Shown piece after piece: positions 1 to 6,944 of a DNA stretch of 7,557 nucleotides (its first letter is position 1; every line of letters begins with the position of its first letter). Made by a program: the position numbers and the translations under genes. The notes under the pieces are model-generated. The model saw only the letters and a list, made by a program, of their open reading frames with translations, made no database searches and was not told the DNA's origin. This stretch comes from UBA3537 sp964219345 (GTDB lineage Bacteria > Bacteroidota > Bacteroidia > Flavobacteriales > Flavobacteriaceae), in contig CAXPPN010000051.1 in NCBI GenBank assembly GCA_964219345.1, positions 1 through 7,557 on the forward strand. The letters are read 5' to 3'.

Positions 1-94
1 TATCTTCATGGTAAAATGTAAAATATTGATCCTTGACAAGCTCAGGATTTGAGTTAATCGTTAAGCTAAAAAAAAGGGTTAAAATAAAACTCAC
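1..94 (-). CDS. Possible 5' end of a leftward secreted-protein gene (partial)
   Basis: The minus strand is open from about 154 to the left edge. A GTG at 94-92 would begin a short hydrophobic leader (VSFILTLFFSLTI) followed by polar sequence (NSNPELVKDQYFTFYHED), which looks like a signal peptide leading into a mature domain. No ATG lies at the head of this frame, and a different ATG (MKI...) occurs in another frame at 9-7, so the true start is uncertain. Only about 31 codons are visible and the stretch is AT-rich, so an open frame could arise by chance. I do not recognise a family. If real, the gene would be divergent from the lipoprotein gene at 191. Confidence 0.22.
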   Translation of the reverse strand, partial: MSFILTLFFSLTINSNPELVKDQYFTFYHED

Positions 95-158
95 AAATAC
101 AGGATATTTAGTGTAATGTAATAAAAATAAAAAAACAATATGTTTAAATCTATACTTT

Positions 159-166
159 TATATTTG
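159..166 (+). promoter_or_regulatory. Candidate Bacteroidetes minus-7 promoter element (TATATTTG)
   Basis: TATATTTG matches the Bacteroidetes sigma-ABfr minus-7 consensus TAnnTTTG exactly. It lies 24 bp before the ATG at 191, which predicts a short leader. I see no good TTG or TTTG minus-33 element at the expected spacing, so the call rests on one motif in AT-rich DNA. Confidence 0.4.
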
Positions 167-190
167 AATTAATAAATAAATATTAAAAAA

Positions 191-721
191 ATGAAAAAAA
201 TAATCTTATTAGTCGCTGTTATAACAATCTACTCATGCAGCGGAGGTGATGACAATAATTCAAATTCAATTAATAAATTAATTGTAGATGGTGTAGAGTA
301 TCCATTGGAATCTGGAACGTTATTAAATTACGGTAGTGAAGGAGGTATATATAACATTGATTTGGATATTCAATCCCCTGGAATTGTTGTTTCAGATTGT
401 ACTGAGAACTCTGCTATCGGTCAAGGACAAAATATTTATTTTGAAATGTGGACCTCAGAACCTGACTTTTTAGACTCTATGACATATTCAATAGTTGACG
501 AAGAATTTCTAGAAATTGGTAATATTACTACATCAGATTACATTCTCAATTATGATAGTGATTTACAGGAAAATAATTGGACAATAATTTCATCAGGATC
601 TGTTGATGTTCAAAAATCAGGAAATAATTACACTATTTCATGGAATCTAACTGGAGCGTTCGGCGAAGTAATTACTGGCAACTATACAGGAACTTTGATG
701 TATTGTGATGTTTCAAATTAA
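191..721 (+). CDS. Small putative lipoprotein of unknown function
   Basis: This is a 176-residue protein with a short basic and hydrophobic N-terminus (MKKIILLVAVITIYSC) ending at Cys16. The site is an imperfect lipobox (I-Y-S-C), followed by a Ser/Gly/Asp/Asn-rich linker (SGGDDNNSNS). Such leaders are common on Bacteroidetes envelope lipoproteins, and the acidic residues after the cysteine may favour surface display, which is inference. The mature part is rich in alternating polar/hydrophobic and Gly/Thr/Asn residues, typical of a beta-sandwich or beta-barrel. It ends in a segment (VDVQKSGNNYTISWNL...ITGNYTGTL) that resembles many uncharacterised flavobacterial lipoproteins. Two cysteines, C70 and C172, could form a disulfide in the periplasm. 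I see no catalytic motif. The ATG at 191 is the only sensible start, since it heads the leader and sits 24 bp after a TAnnTTTG element. A strong hairpin 30 bp after the stop suggests it is transcribed alone. Confidence 0.85.
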   Translation: MKKIILLVAVITIYSCSGGDDNNSNSINKLIVDGVEYPLESGTLLNYGSEGGIYNIDLDIQSPGIVVSDCTENSAIGQGQNIYFEMWTSEPDFLDSMTYSIVDEEFLEIGNITTSDYILNYDSDLQENNWTIISSGSVDVQKSGNNYTISWNLTGAFGEVITGNYTGTLMYCDVSN

Positions 722-750
722 AAAACCAATCTATATATTTATTTGAATAG

Positions 751-846
751 AAAAACCCGCAATAATCATTGCGGGTTTTGTACTCCCCATTGAGCTATTT
801 TCGAAAAAAAACCTCTGTTTTTTAAACAAACTTTTAGAATCTAATT
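751..846. repeat. Repeat unit 1: terminator hairpin plus tRNA-like segment
   Basis: This is the first of two adjacent related units, the other being at 854-952. Both contain, in order, a hairpin built on acccgca/tgcgggt, then GTACnCCC..ATTGAG.T.TTTTCGAA, then an AT-rich tail ending TTTTAG.....TCTAAT. On the minus strand unit 1 has tRNA-like parts. A 5-bp stem TTTGT/ACAGA (830-826 with 818-814) closes a 7-nt loop TTAAAAA that has the invariant U33 position. A T-loop-like TTCGAAA (805-799) follows. An end like an acceptor strand (GGGGAGTAC) runs straight into the hairpin. A D-arm and 5' acceptor strand are not visible and the T-stem does not pair, so it is at best a remnant. Confidence 0.55.
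752..779. terminator. Rho-independent terminator hairpin, usable on both strands
   Basis: A perfect 12-bp stem (752-763 with 768-779) closes a 4-nt loop (AATC). Its core is CCCGCAAT/ATTGCGGG, flanked by A-run and T-run arms, so a U-tract follows the GC stem whichever strand is read. It lies 30 bp past the lipoprotein stop at 721 and should end that transcript. It could also stop leftward transcription. Confidence 0.8.
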
Positions 847-853
847 GAAAAAA

Positions 854-952
854 CAAAACCCGCAAACTAGGTTGCGAGTTTGACTGTACACCCAATTGAG
901 TTGTTTTCGAAACAAAGCATTCGATTAATTAATAGTTTTAGGAAAATCTAAT
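854..952. repeat. Repeat unit 2: diverged copy of unit 1
   Basis: This diverged second copy begins about 8 bp after unit 1 ends and lies in the same orientation. It keeps the hairpin (about 856-881), the block GTACACCCAATTGAGTTG, the TTTTCGAA core (904-911) and the tail AGTTTTAGGAAAATCTAAT (934-952). The anticodon-like stem seen in unit 1 is largely lost here, which suggests decay without selection for a tRNA fold. Both copies share the same extra bases between TTCGA and the CTCAAT block relative to a normal tRNA T-arm. They therefore probably derive from one already altered ancestor, or belong to a dispersed repeat family. Confidence 0.5.
856..881. terminator. Second, imperfect terminator-type hairpin
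   Basis: The CGCAA/TTGCG stem (861-865 with 872-876) extends through one C-A mismatch (860/877) to C-G and three A-T pairs, closing a 6-nt loop. It matches the hairpin at 752-779 in its acccgcaa half and is weaker. No long T-run follows it on the plus strand. On the minus strand the stem is followed by TTTTG then a T-run, so it would work better leftward. Confidence 0.45.
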
Positions 953-1130
953 AATTTAAATCCTTTACTCAGAAAAATAATATATAATTATTGGATTATT
1001 CTAATTGTGCTATAAAAAATGTAATTTTTATTTAATTGCAGTCAAAATGCAGCGGAGATTAATTAATTCGGCTTGATTAAAAATTTAACTTTGATAAACT
1101 ATATATAATAAGCTCTATTACATTAACAGC
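953..1130. other. Non-coding spacer before the serine hydrolase gene
   Basis: This AT-rich stretch has no supported ORF, RNA gene or repeat. The only element I can point to is the candidate minus-7 box at 1086-1093. Together with the repeat pair it makes up the 409-bp gap between the lipoprotein and hydrolase genes. Confidence 0.6.
1086..1093 (+). promoter_or_regulatory. Candidate minus-7 promoter element (TAACTTTG)
   Basis: TAACTTTG fits TAnnTTTG exactly and lies 37 bp before the ATG at 1131. A TTG occurs at 1073-1075, but the 10-bp spacing is too short for a usual minus-33 partner. Only the downstream box is supported. Confidence 0.4.
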
Positions 1131-2462
1131 ATGAATCCTTTCTTATATTTTCAGAAGAACTTTTTAAACAAAAGATTTGTCATCTTTTTATGTTTTACAC
1201 TATTATGGGGCAAAGCATACTGTCAAGACCTTAAATCCGATCTTCCCGAAAACAACGGTATGTCTTCTCTCAGACTTTCAAATATTGATAGTGTTTTTTC
1301 GGGTTATATAAATAATAAGAAATTACCTGGTGCTGTAATCATAATTCTAAGAAATGGAAAAATAACTTATCATAAATCATTTGGAATGAGTGACTTAGAA
1401 AAACGTGTTCCAATGACCAATGACAAAATCTTTCGTATTGCCTCACAGACAAAGGCGATTGTAAGTGTGGGCATTATGATGCTTCAAGAGGAGGGGAAAT
1501 TGTTACTTTCTGATTCCCTATCGGCTTATCTTCCAGAATTTGAAAAATCTACTGTTGCTGAACCCGTTTCAGAACGTGGTAACAGAAATGGTGATTTATC
1601 CTACAAAATAGTTCAAGCGAAACGCGCGATTACAATCAGAGACCTTTTGACCCATACCGCGGGAATTGGTTATGGATACGGATTAGCTGCTGAACTGTGG
1701 GAAAATAAAGATTTACAAGGGTGGTATTTTGCTAATAAAAACGAGCCAATTCTTGAAAGTGTTAAAAAAATGGCCAAACTTCCAATGGAAAAGCATCCTG
1801 GAGAGGCCTTTGTATATGGCTATAACACTGATATTCTTGGCGCCTTGATTGAGGTAGTTTCTGGACAACCTCTTGATGTATTTTTAAAAGAGAGAATTTT
1901 GGATCCGCTTGGCATGCACGACACTAGTTTTTATTTGCCAAATGATAAAGCCTCTAGACTATCAGTAGTTTACAACCAAAAAGAAAATGGGCTGGTTCGT
2001 GCCCCAGAGAATGGTGAAGAGTTTTCTCAAGGTCATTACTTAAAAGGACCCCGAAAAAGTCTTTCTGGTGGGGCCGGACTACTGAGTACCTCTACAGATT
2101 ATGCTATTTTTCTTCAAATGCTTCTCAATGATGGAACATTTAATGGAAAAAGGATTTTATCTAGAAAATCGGTAGAACTAATGACCAGCAATCATTTGGG
2201 TGGCGATTATTATAAAGACGTGGCTTTCCCATGGGATTTTGGAACAGGGTTTGGATTGGGATTTTCTATCACCAATAATTTTGGAGACCGCGGCGTTCTT
2301 GGAAATGTTGGTGAATACGGCTGGGGTGGGGCTTATCATTCAAATTATTTTGTTAATCCCAAAGAAAAACTGATCGTAGTGTATTTCACCCAAGTTGTAC
2401 CCATAACTTTAGATGATCATCAAAAATTAAAGACATTAGTGTATCAATCAATTGTAGATTAA
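1131..2462 (+). CDS. Secreted serine hydrolase, class C beta-lactamase fold
   Basis: This 443-residue protein belongs to the beta-lactamase/transpeptidase-like family (Pfam Beta-lactamase, PF00144). Residues 14-31 form a hydrophobic leader after Lys/Arg, with likely signal-peptidase cleavage near AYC-QD (31/32), so the enzyme should act in the periplasm or outside. The nucleophile motif SxxK is S105-Q-T-K108 in FRIASQTKAI. The tyrosine motif lies in FVYGYNTDILG (Y229 or Y231). The usual third motif (KTG or HxG) is replaced by a GWGGAYHSNYFVNP block near the C-terminus. TIRDLLTHTAGI (168-179) is a strong family signature. This pattern resembles EstB-type family VIII esterases and D-aminopeptidase-like hydrolases more than true AmpC. 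The substrate cannot be read from sequence; esterase, beta-lactam or D-amino-acid peptide hydrolysis are all possible. Length is normal for the family. It converges with the GH20 gene and has its own upstream region, so it is probably not in that operon. Confidence 0.9.
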   Translation: MNPFLYFQKNFLNKRFVIFLCFTLLWGKAYCQDLKSDLPENNGMSSLRLSNIDSVFSGYINNKKLPGAVIIILRNGKITYHKSFGMSDLEKRVPMTNDKIFRIASQTKAIVSVGIMMLQEEGKLLLSDSLSAYLPEFEKSTVAEPVSERGNRNGDLSYKIVQAKRAITIRDLLTHTAGIGYGYGLAAELWENKDLQGWYFANKNEPILESVKKMAKLPMEKHPGEAFVYGYNTDILGALIEVVSGQPLDVFLKERILDPLGMHDTSFYLPNDKASRLSVVYNQKENGLVRAPENGEEFSQGHYLKGPRKSLSGGAGLLSTSTDYAIFLQMLLNDGTFNGKRILSRKSVELMTSNHLGGDYYKDVAFPWDFGTGFGLGFSITNNFGDRGVLGNVGEYGWGGAYHSNYFVNPKEKLIVVYFTQVVPITLDDHQKLKTLVYQSIVD

Positions 2463-2466
2463 TTCA

Positions 2467-4992
2467 TTAATTCGAAATTAACTTAATCGCTTTCCCTCCT
2501 CTTGAATTCGTGTCAAAAGTACTTAGATGTATAATTGCATCAGGTTCAATAAAGATAGGTTTGGTGTATGCTTTAGATTGTTGAGTTGGCAGCGTGCCAT
2601 CCATAGTGTAGCGTACTTTTAAGCCCGGAAATTCTGTACGTACATAGAGTGTGTCGGCTAGAATAATAGCTCCAGGTTTGGGTAAATCGTATTGAATTTC
2701 GGGGAAGTTGGAATCCATAAGCGGCAAGGTACGCTGGCCCAAAAGATTGATAAATTTGTTCCAATCTTCTCGCATTAATTCCTCTTGAAGATTATCTGTA
2801 ATTGACAACCAGCTTGGCTTTTGTGCCCATGCCTTTTCGGAAAAAATAATAAGATTTGGCAGTAACATTTGATCCAATTTTTGCGGATTGGTGACTGTTT
2901 CTGTCCACAACTGACTTTGGATTCCGATTAAATTATGGCGTTTATCAGTTTTTAATTTTGTCGTTTGAGATACATAATCAGGACTAATATTATGTTTATT
3001 ATTAAGATAATTATTGGCAAAAATATCTTGAGGATCAATGGCCCACATATCCAAATAATCCACATATCCAGACCAATTAAGTCCTCCAGAATCCATGTCA
3101 TTATCATTGGCCATATCGAAATAAAATGCTGAAGAATTACTCATTACTGTTTTAAATCCAGCATTGGCAAACTTGTATACCATATCCTCTCGACCCCCTC
3201 CCCAAACATTATTCCAAGAGTATGGGATCACGGTATAATTGAACTTTTCATCTTTAATTCGGGTCTCGCTCTGACTGTTATTGGAATGGATCAATAAAAA
3301 ATCTTCCCAACCACCCATGGTGGCGTTATAGGACTCAATCTTATCTTTTATGACCGTCAAGGTTTGGTCATAGATTTCTTTTAAAGATGAGCCCCGGTGT
3401 CCCTCCTGAATAAGGGTGTCACAGACAGCAGACCCTGACCAAACGCCATAGGGCAATTCATCGGCTCCAATATTAATCTGCTGGAGAGTCACTTGAGCAC
3501 TATCGTACATCAAGGCCACTTCATCAATCACTTTTTCATAAAATGCTAGGGTGCTTTCTAGGCAGATATTTATTATATTGTCATCATATAATTGTGCTGA
3601 GGCGTATCGACTGTTATCTTGAAGATCTTTCAAGGCATACGCATTGGCCTCATCAATTTTACCAAGCGATATAAAATGATCTCTTCTAGCTTCCATTGCT
3701 ACAATTGCCGCTCGCGCATGAGAAGAAAAACTGATATTAGGAATCACATTAATATTTTTGGAAGCGGCATACTGAATGAGTTGTACAAAATCCTCTTTTG
3801 ACAAAAATCCATTCCCGCCATTCAAACCTTCACCTCCGGACCCGTACATGGGTATTAAACGATCTCTTTCATCTTTGGTATAGCCACGATATGCACCAAT
3901 ATTTGTCAACTCAGGAAGGCCTGGAATTTCCAAACGCCAACCCTCATCATCTGTAAGCTTCAAGTCAAATTGATTTAATTTAAACAATGCCATGATATCT
4001 ATTATCGATTTCATTTGTTCCAAACCAAAAAAATGGCGAGAAATATCCAGCATAAATCCGCGATACCCAAAGCGGGGTTCATCTCTAATCTCCACATTTG
4101 GCCAGTTGGAATTTTCCAACCATGAGATTTGATCAATTTGATACAGAGATTGAAAAGCATACAATAATCCACCGTAAGAACTGTACTGGATTAAAATCCC
4201 CTTTCTATTAATATGGAGCTGATATGCGTCCTGTGGCAGGGTTTGATTTTCAATAATAACATTGCTTTTATCAACATTATTTGTCCATTCAATGGTCACA
4301 TATGGAAAACATTCCTTGACCATCTGTACAATATGCGATTTTGATAAAATACTTTCACCTTTGTGGAATATTTTCCAGTTTTCCAATCTTTTAGAAAATC
4401 CAGCTGACCTGACCACTGACTTGGGGCTGGGTATAATCCAATCGATTCCTTCGCGGAGAAGTGTTGTGTTATTTTCTAATTTCTCAAAACGACTTTGAGC
4501 AGTGGGCAAATTTAAACTTTCTAGACCTTTTGCATTTTGCCAATCGATATAGGTTGTAGCTGCTATTATTCTTCCATCTGATACAATAAAAGTGCCATTG
4601 GGTCCATAATCCAAACGGCTCATCACACCATTTGTAATAAGGGAAAAACTAAGACTCTCTCCTGAAGCTAAGCTCCAATCCTCCCCGAAGTTTAGAATAA
4701 AATAGGAGTTACCATTTACCCATTTAAAGTCAATCCCATCAGGTAAAGTCTCTTCAATAGGCGTCCCTAGTATTTGATTCCAATGTAACGACCAGTTTTT
4801 CTCGGTTAAATTAAATTTTGTGAAGTTCGATAACTTGATCGTGATTTTCATTTGATCCTTTTCGACATCAAAGGCATTAATCGTGTAATCAAATCGAATC
4901 CCCTGGGGAGCGTCTGAAACACAAGATAAAGAGCAACAGATCAATGTTATTAAACATAAACATTTAGCCGTAAAGCAACAGATTAATTTCAT
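2467..4992 (-). CDS. GH20 beta-N-acetylhexosaminidase, putative lipoprotein
   Basis: This 841-residue glycoside hydrolase family 20 enzyme should remove terminal beta-linked GlcNAc or GalNAc by substrate-assisted catalysis. The N-terminal leader is Cys-rich and ends at SLSC24, a loose lipobox followed by VSD, so the protein is probably membrane-anchored. A chitobiase-type N-terminal carbohydrate-binding domain (about 30-165) precedes the small GH20 domain 2 (about 185-303). The TIM-barrel catalytic domain (about 308-740) opens with RGFMLDISRHF (311-321) and contains LTDDEGWRLEIPGLPELT. The catalytic Asp-Glu pair is D511-E512 in NIGADELPYGVW. Substrate-pocket Trp regions are SWNNVWGG and QSQLWTETV. 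A chitobiase C-terminal domain (about 775-840, VRYTMDGTLPT) closes the protein, giving the full chitobiase-like architecture. Oddly, the His that normally begins the HxG(G/A)DE motif is Asn507. The gene lies 50 bp downstream of the NagB-LmbE gene on the same strand, which suggests one GlcNAc operon. No convincing terminator follows it. Confidence 0.95.
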   Translation of the reverse strand: MKLICCFTAKCLCLITLICCSLSCVSDAPQGIRFDYTINAFDVEKDQMKITIKLSNFTKFNLTEKNWSLHWNQILGTPIEETLPDGIDFKWVNGNSYFILNFGEDWSLASGESLSFSLITNGVMSRLDYGPNGTFIVSDGRIIAATTYIDWQNAKGLESLNLPTAQSRFEKLENNTTLLREGIDWIIPSPKSVVRSAGFSKRLENWKIFHKGESILSKSHIVQMVKECFPYVTIEWTNNVDKSNVIIENQTLPQDAYQLHINRKGILIQYSSYGGLLYAFQSLYQIDQISWLENSNWPNVEIRDEPRFGYRGFMLDISRHFFGLEQMKSIIDIMALFKLNQFDLKLTDDEGWRLEIPGLPELTNIGAYRGYTKDERDRLIPMYGSGGEGLNGGNGFLSKEDFVQLIQYAASKNINVIPNISFSSHARAAIVAMEARRDHFISLGKIDEANAYALKDLQDNSRYASAQLYDDNIINICLESTLAFYEKVIDEVALMYDSAQVTLQQINIGADELPYGVWSGSAVCDTLIQEGHRGSSLKEIYDQTLTVIKDKIESYNATMGGWEDFLLIHSNNSQSETRIKDEKFNYTVIPYSWNNVWGGGREDMVYKFANAGFKTVMSNSSAFYFDMANDNDMDSGGLNWSGYVDYLDMWAIDPQDIFANNYLNNKHNISPDYVSQTTKLKTDKRHNLIGIQSQLWTETVTNPQKLDQMLLPNLIIFSEKAWAQKPSWLSITDNLQEELMREDWNKFINLLGQRTLPLMDSNFPEIQYDLPKPGAIILADTLYVRTEFPGLKVRYTMDGTLPTQQSKAYTKPIFIEPDAIIHLSTFDTNSRGGKAIKLISN

Positions 4993-5015
4993 ATATTTTG
5001 TTCAAACGATTTTCA

Positions 5016-5029
5016 CAAATTAATAAATA
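5016..5029 (-). promoter_or_regulatory. Candidate internal promoter before the GH20 gene
   Basis: On the minus strand this reads TATTTATTAATTTG, ending in TTAATTTG, one base off the TAnnTTTG minus-7 consensus. The same 14-mer lies before the divergent regulator (7021-7034). It ends 23 bp before the GH20 ATG, in the 50-bp gap after the NagB-LmbE stop. It could give the hexosaminidase gene its own transcript, but the AT-rich content limits confidence. Confidence 0.3.
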
Positions 5030-5042
5030 ATTTTGAACTCAT

Positions 5043-6932
5043 TTATTTGTAGCGCACAAATCCTTCAACAGCTTGGTGCTCAGAAAGCCCAAGTTGGTTA
5101 AATTTTTTGGCGGTTTGCTGATTCCGTTGTTCGGCCCGCTGCCAAAATTCCCGAGCATCTGGTCCTGGAAACATAGCACGGTCTTTTTGGGATTGATGTT
5201 TAAAAATTGCTTGTCTTTTTTTGGCAACAATTTCAGGGTTAAGCGGTACCGCCATCTCTATTTCTTCTACCCCCCACTCTTGCCAAGCACCACGATAAAG
5301 CCAAATTTCGGTTGTGTAAATCCATGACGACTGATCGCGTTTTAATTCTGCGATTGCATCAAATAAAATTTGTAAACAAACTTGGTGAGTGCCATGAGGA
5401 TCTGACAAATCACCAGCTGCAAATATGACAGAGGGTTGTACTTTGTTCAGTAAAGTAATTGTTTGATTAATATCAGTTTGAGAATGCGGATTTTTCTTAA
5501 CTGCACCTGTTTCGTAAAAAGGTAGGTTCATAAAATGGGCGTTTTGTTCATTTACCCCACATAATCGACAAGCTGCAAGTGCCTCACCCTTGCGAATATC
5601 ACCCTTGATTTGCTGAATGAGTTTGGTATCAATATCTCCAGTCTTTTTACCCTTCAGAAATTTTTTGATTTGTTCATAAGTGGAGACCATGGCAGTGTTT
5701 TGGGGTGAAAAATCCAGACAAAATTGCATGAATCGTATTACTTCATCATCAAATACAGCAATATTTCCTGAAGTCTGGTAAGCCACATGAACTTCATATC
5801 CGTTGTCGGCTAATTGAATTAATGTGCCCCCCATTGAGATCACGTCATCATCTGGGTGAGGACTAAATATTAAAGCCTTAGGCAAAAGATTTGCTTCAGT
5901 AGTTCTCTTTTGTCGCCAAACTTCAAAAGTGTTCAACAGCGCTTCGTAGACATATCGATTCAAATCGCAAACTGCATAATCAAACCGTAGCAAAAGCGAT
6001 TGCAAGTGGTTCATTTCATAATCGGTTTTGGTTAATTTTAGAATTGATTTCTGACATTGGCTAGCCAACCAAACAACAGCCTTTTTTATTAATGCTTCAT
6101 TCCATGAGCAGGCCCCCACTAACCAAGGGGTCTTTTCCTTAGTGAGTTCTGAAGCACTGGCTGGATCTAATACGATTACACAATTTGGATGTTCTTGTAA
6201 AAAAGTGGCGGGTATTTGATCTGTTATGGAGCCCTCTACTGCCCTACAAATGATGTGAGATTTGCCCTCTCCCCAAGCCATTAAATATACTTTTTTTGCA
6301 TTCATTATAGCCTGTATACCCATGGTCATGGCCTGTCTTGGCACAAACTGCTCGCCAAAGAAACTACTGGCGGCATCTTTTCTTGTAACTGGGTCGAGCC
6401 ATACCAAACGTGTTTTAGATTTTTTTGTCGATCCTGGTTCATTGAATCCAATATGACCAGTACGGCCAATTCCCAATAGTTGAATGTCAATACCACCATA
6501 GTCTTCTATGGCTTGTTCATAAGCCAAACAAAACTCATCCACTTGATTAGCGCAAATCGTACCATCCGGTATATGGATATTTTGTTTAGGAATGTCAATG
6601 TAGTCAAACAAGTTCTTATTCATAAACTCAACATAGGAATGAATAGAGTTGGCGGGCATTGGATAGTACTCATCGAGATTGAATGTTACAACATGAGTAA
6701 AACTGACACGCCCCGATTCATAGGCTTTAATCAACTGCTGATAGACCTTAATCGGGGTTGAGCCTGTTGCCAAACCTAAAACTAAAGGGTTGTTTTGGGT
6801 GGCTTGCTGGGCTCCAATGATAATATCCTCCGCAATGACTTGACAAGCACGGTCTGAATCTTCATAAATTTGAACAGGTAGGCGTTCATGACTGGTGGTT
6901 CTACTGGATTGTGGTGATGAAACTAGCGACAT
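5043..6932 (-). CDS. nagB: NagB-like deaminase fused to LmbE/PIG-L deacetylase domain
   Basis: This is a cytoplasmic two-domain protein of 629 residues counted from the ATG at 6932; a TTG six codons upstream (6950) is possible but less likely. Residues about 16-290 are a glucosamine-6-phosphate deaminase (NagB) fold. It has the phosphate loop GLATGSTP (53-60), FNLDEY with catalytic Asp D87, and GIGRTGHIGFNEPGS with H160 and E165. Relative to E. coli NagB, Asp141 is Thr158 and, by my hand alignment, Arg172 is Ser190, so deaminase activity is uncertain. After a linker, residues about 350-575 are an LmbE/PIG-L zinc deacetylase domain. It has PHPDDD (H359 and D362 as metal ligands, D361 as likely base), a GG after it, and DPHGTHQ with H516 as the third ligand. 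NagB alone is about 266 residues. The full fusion matches a Bacteroidetes type annotated in Bacteroides as a putative NagB-like protein. Context with GH20 and a DeoR regulator supports a role in GlcNAc or GlcN catabolism. Coupled deacetylation and deamination on one chain is an inference. Confidence 0.92.
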   Translation of the reverse strand: MSLVSSPQSSRTTSHERLPVQIYEDSDRACQVIAEDIIIGAQQATQNNPLVLGLATGSTPIKVYQQLIKAYESGRVSFTHVVTFNLDEYYPMPANSIHSYVEFMNKNLFDYIDIPKQNIHIPDGTICANQVDEFCLAYEQAIEDYGGIDIQLLGIGRTGHIGFNEPGSTKKSKTRLVWLDPVTRKDAASSFFGEQFVPRQAMTMGIQAIMNAKKVYLMAWGEGKSHIICRAVEGSITDQIPATFLQEHPNCVIVLDPASASELTKEKTPWLVGACSWNEALIKKAVVWLASQCQKSILKLTKTDYEMNHLQSLLLRFDYAVCDLNRYVYEALLNTFEVWRQKRTTEANLLPKALIFSPHPDDDVISMGGTLIQLADNGYEVHVAYQTSGNIAVFDDEVIRFMQFCLDFSPQNTAMVSTYEQIKKFLKGKKTGDIDTKLIQQIKGDIRKGEALAACRLCGVNEQNAHFMNLPFYETGAVKKNPHSQTDINQTITLLNKVQPSVIFAAGDLSDPHGTHQVCLQILFDAIAELKRDQSSWIYTTEIWLYRGAWQEWGVEEIEMAVPLNPEIVAKKRQAIFKHQSQKDRAMFPGPDAREFWQRAEQRNQQTAKKFNQLGLSEHQAVEGFVRYK

Positions 6933-6944
6933 ATTGATAATTAT

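Noticed and set aside
751..952. A functional tRNA gene on the minus strand
   Set aside because: No D-arm or 5' acceptor strand is present and the T-stem does not pair, so only a remnant or lookalike can be claimed.
751..952. CRISPR array
   Set aside because: There are only two diverged long units, with no short identical repeats and regular spacers, and no cas genes nearby.
2467..2481. Palindrome TTAATTCGAAATTAA at the convergent stop codons, as a possible terminator
   Set aside because: The stem is only A-T pairs with a 3-nt loop and no GC core. It overlaps the GH20 stop codon and would be a very weak hairpin.
2573..4498. Short ORFs at 2573-2764, 3619-3801 and 4262-4498 within the GH20 gene
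   Set aside because: They overlap the GH20 frame, whose domains are continuous and intact across these positions.
5039..5327. Short ORFs on both strands at 5039-5230 (minus) and 5073-5327 (plus)
   Set aside because: Both lie within the strongly supported C-terminal coding sequence of the NagB-LmbE gene in other frames and have no recognisable protein features.
6262..6761. Plus-strand ORFs of 64 and 93 codons opposite the NagB domain
   Set aside because: They are antisense shadows of the conserved NagB coding region, without plausible start context or family resemblance.
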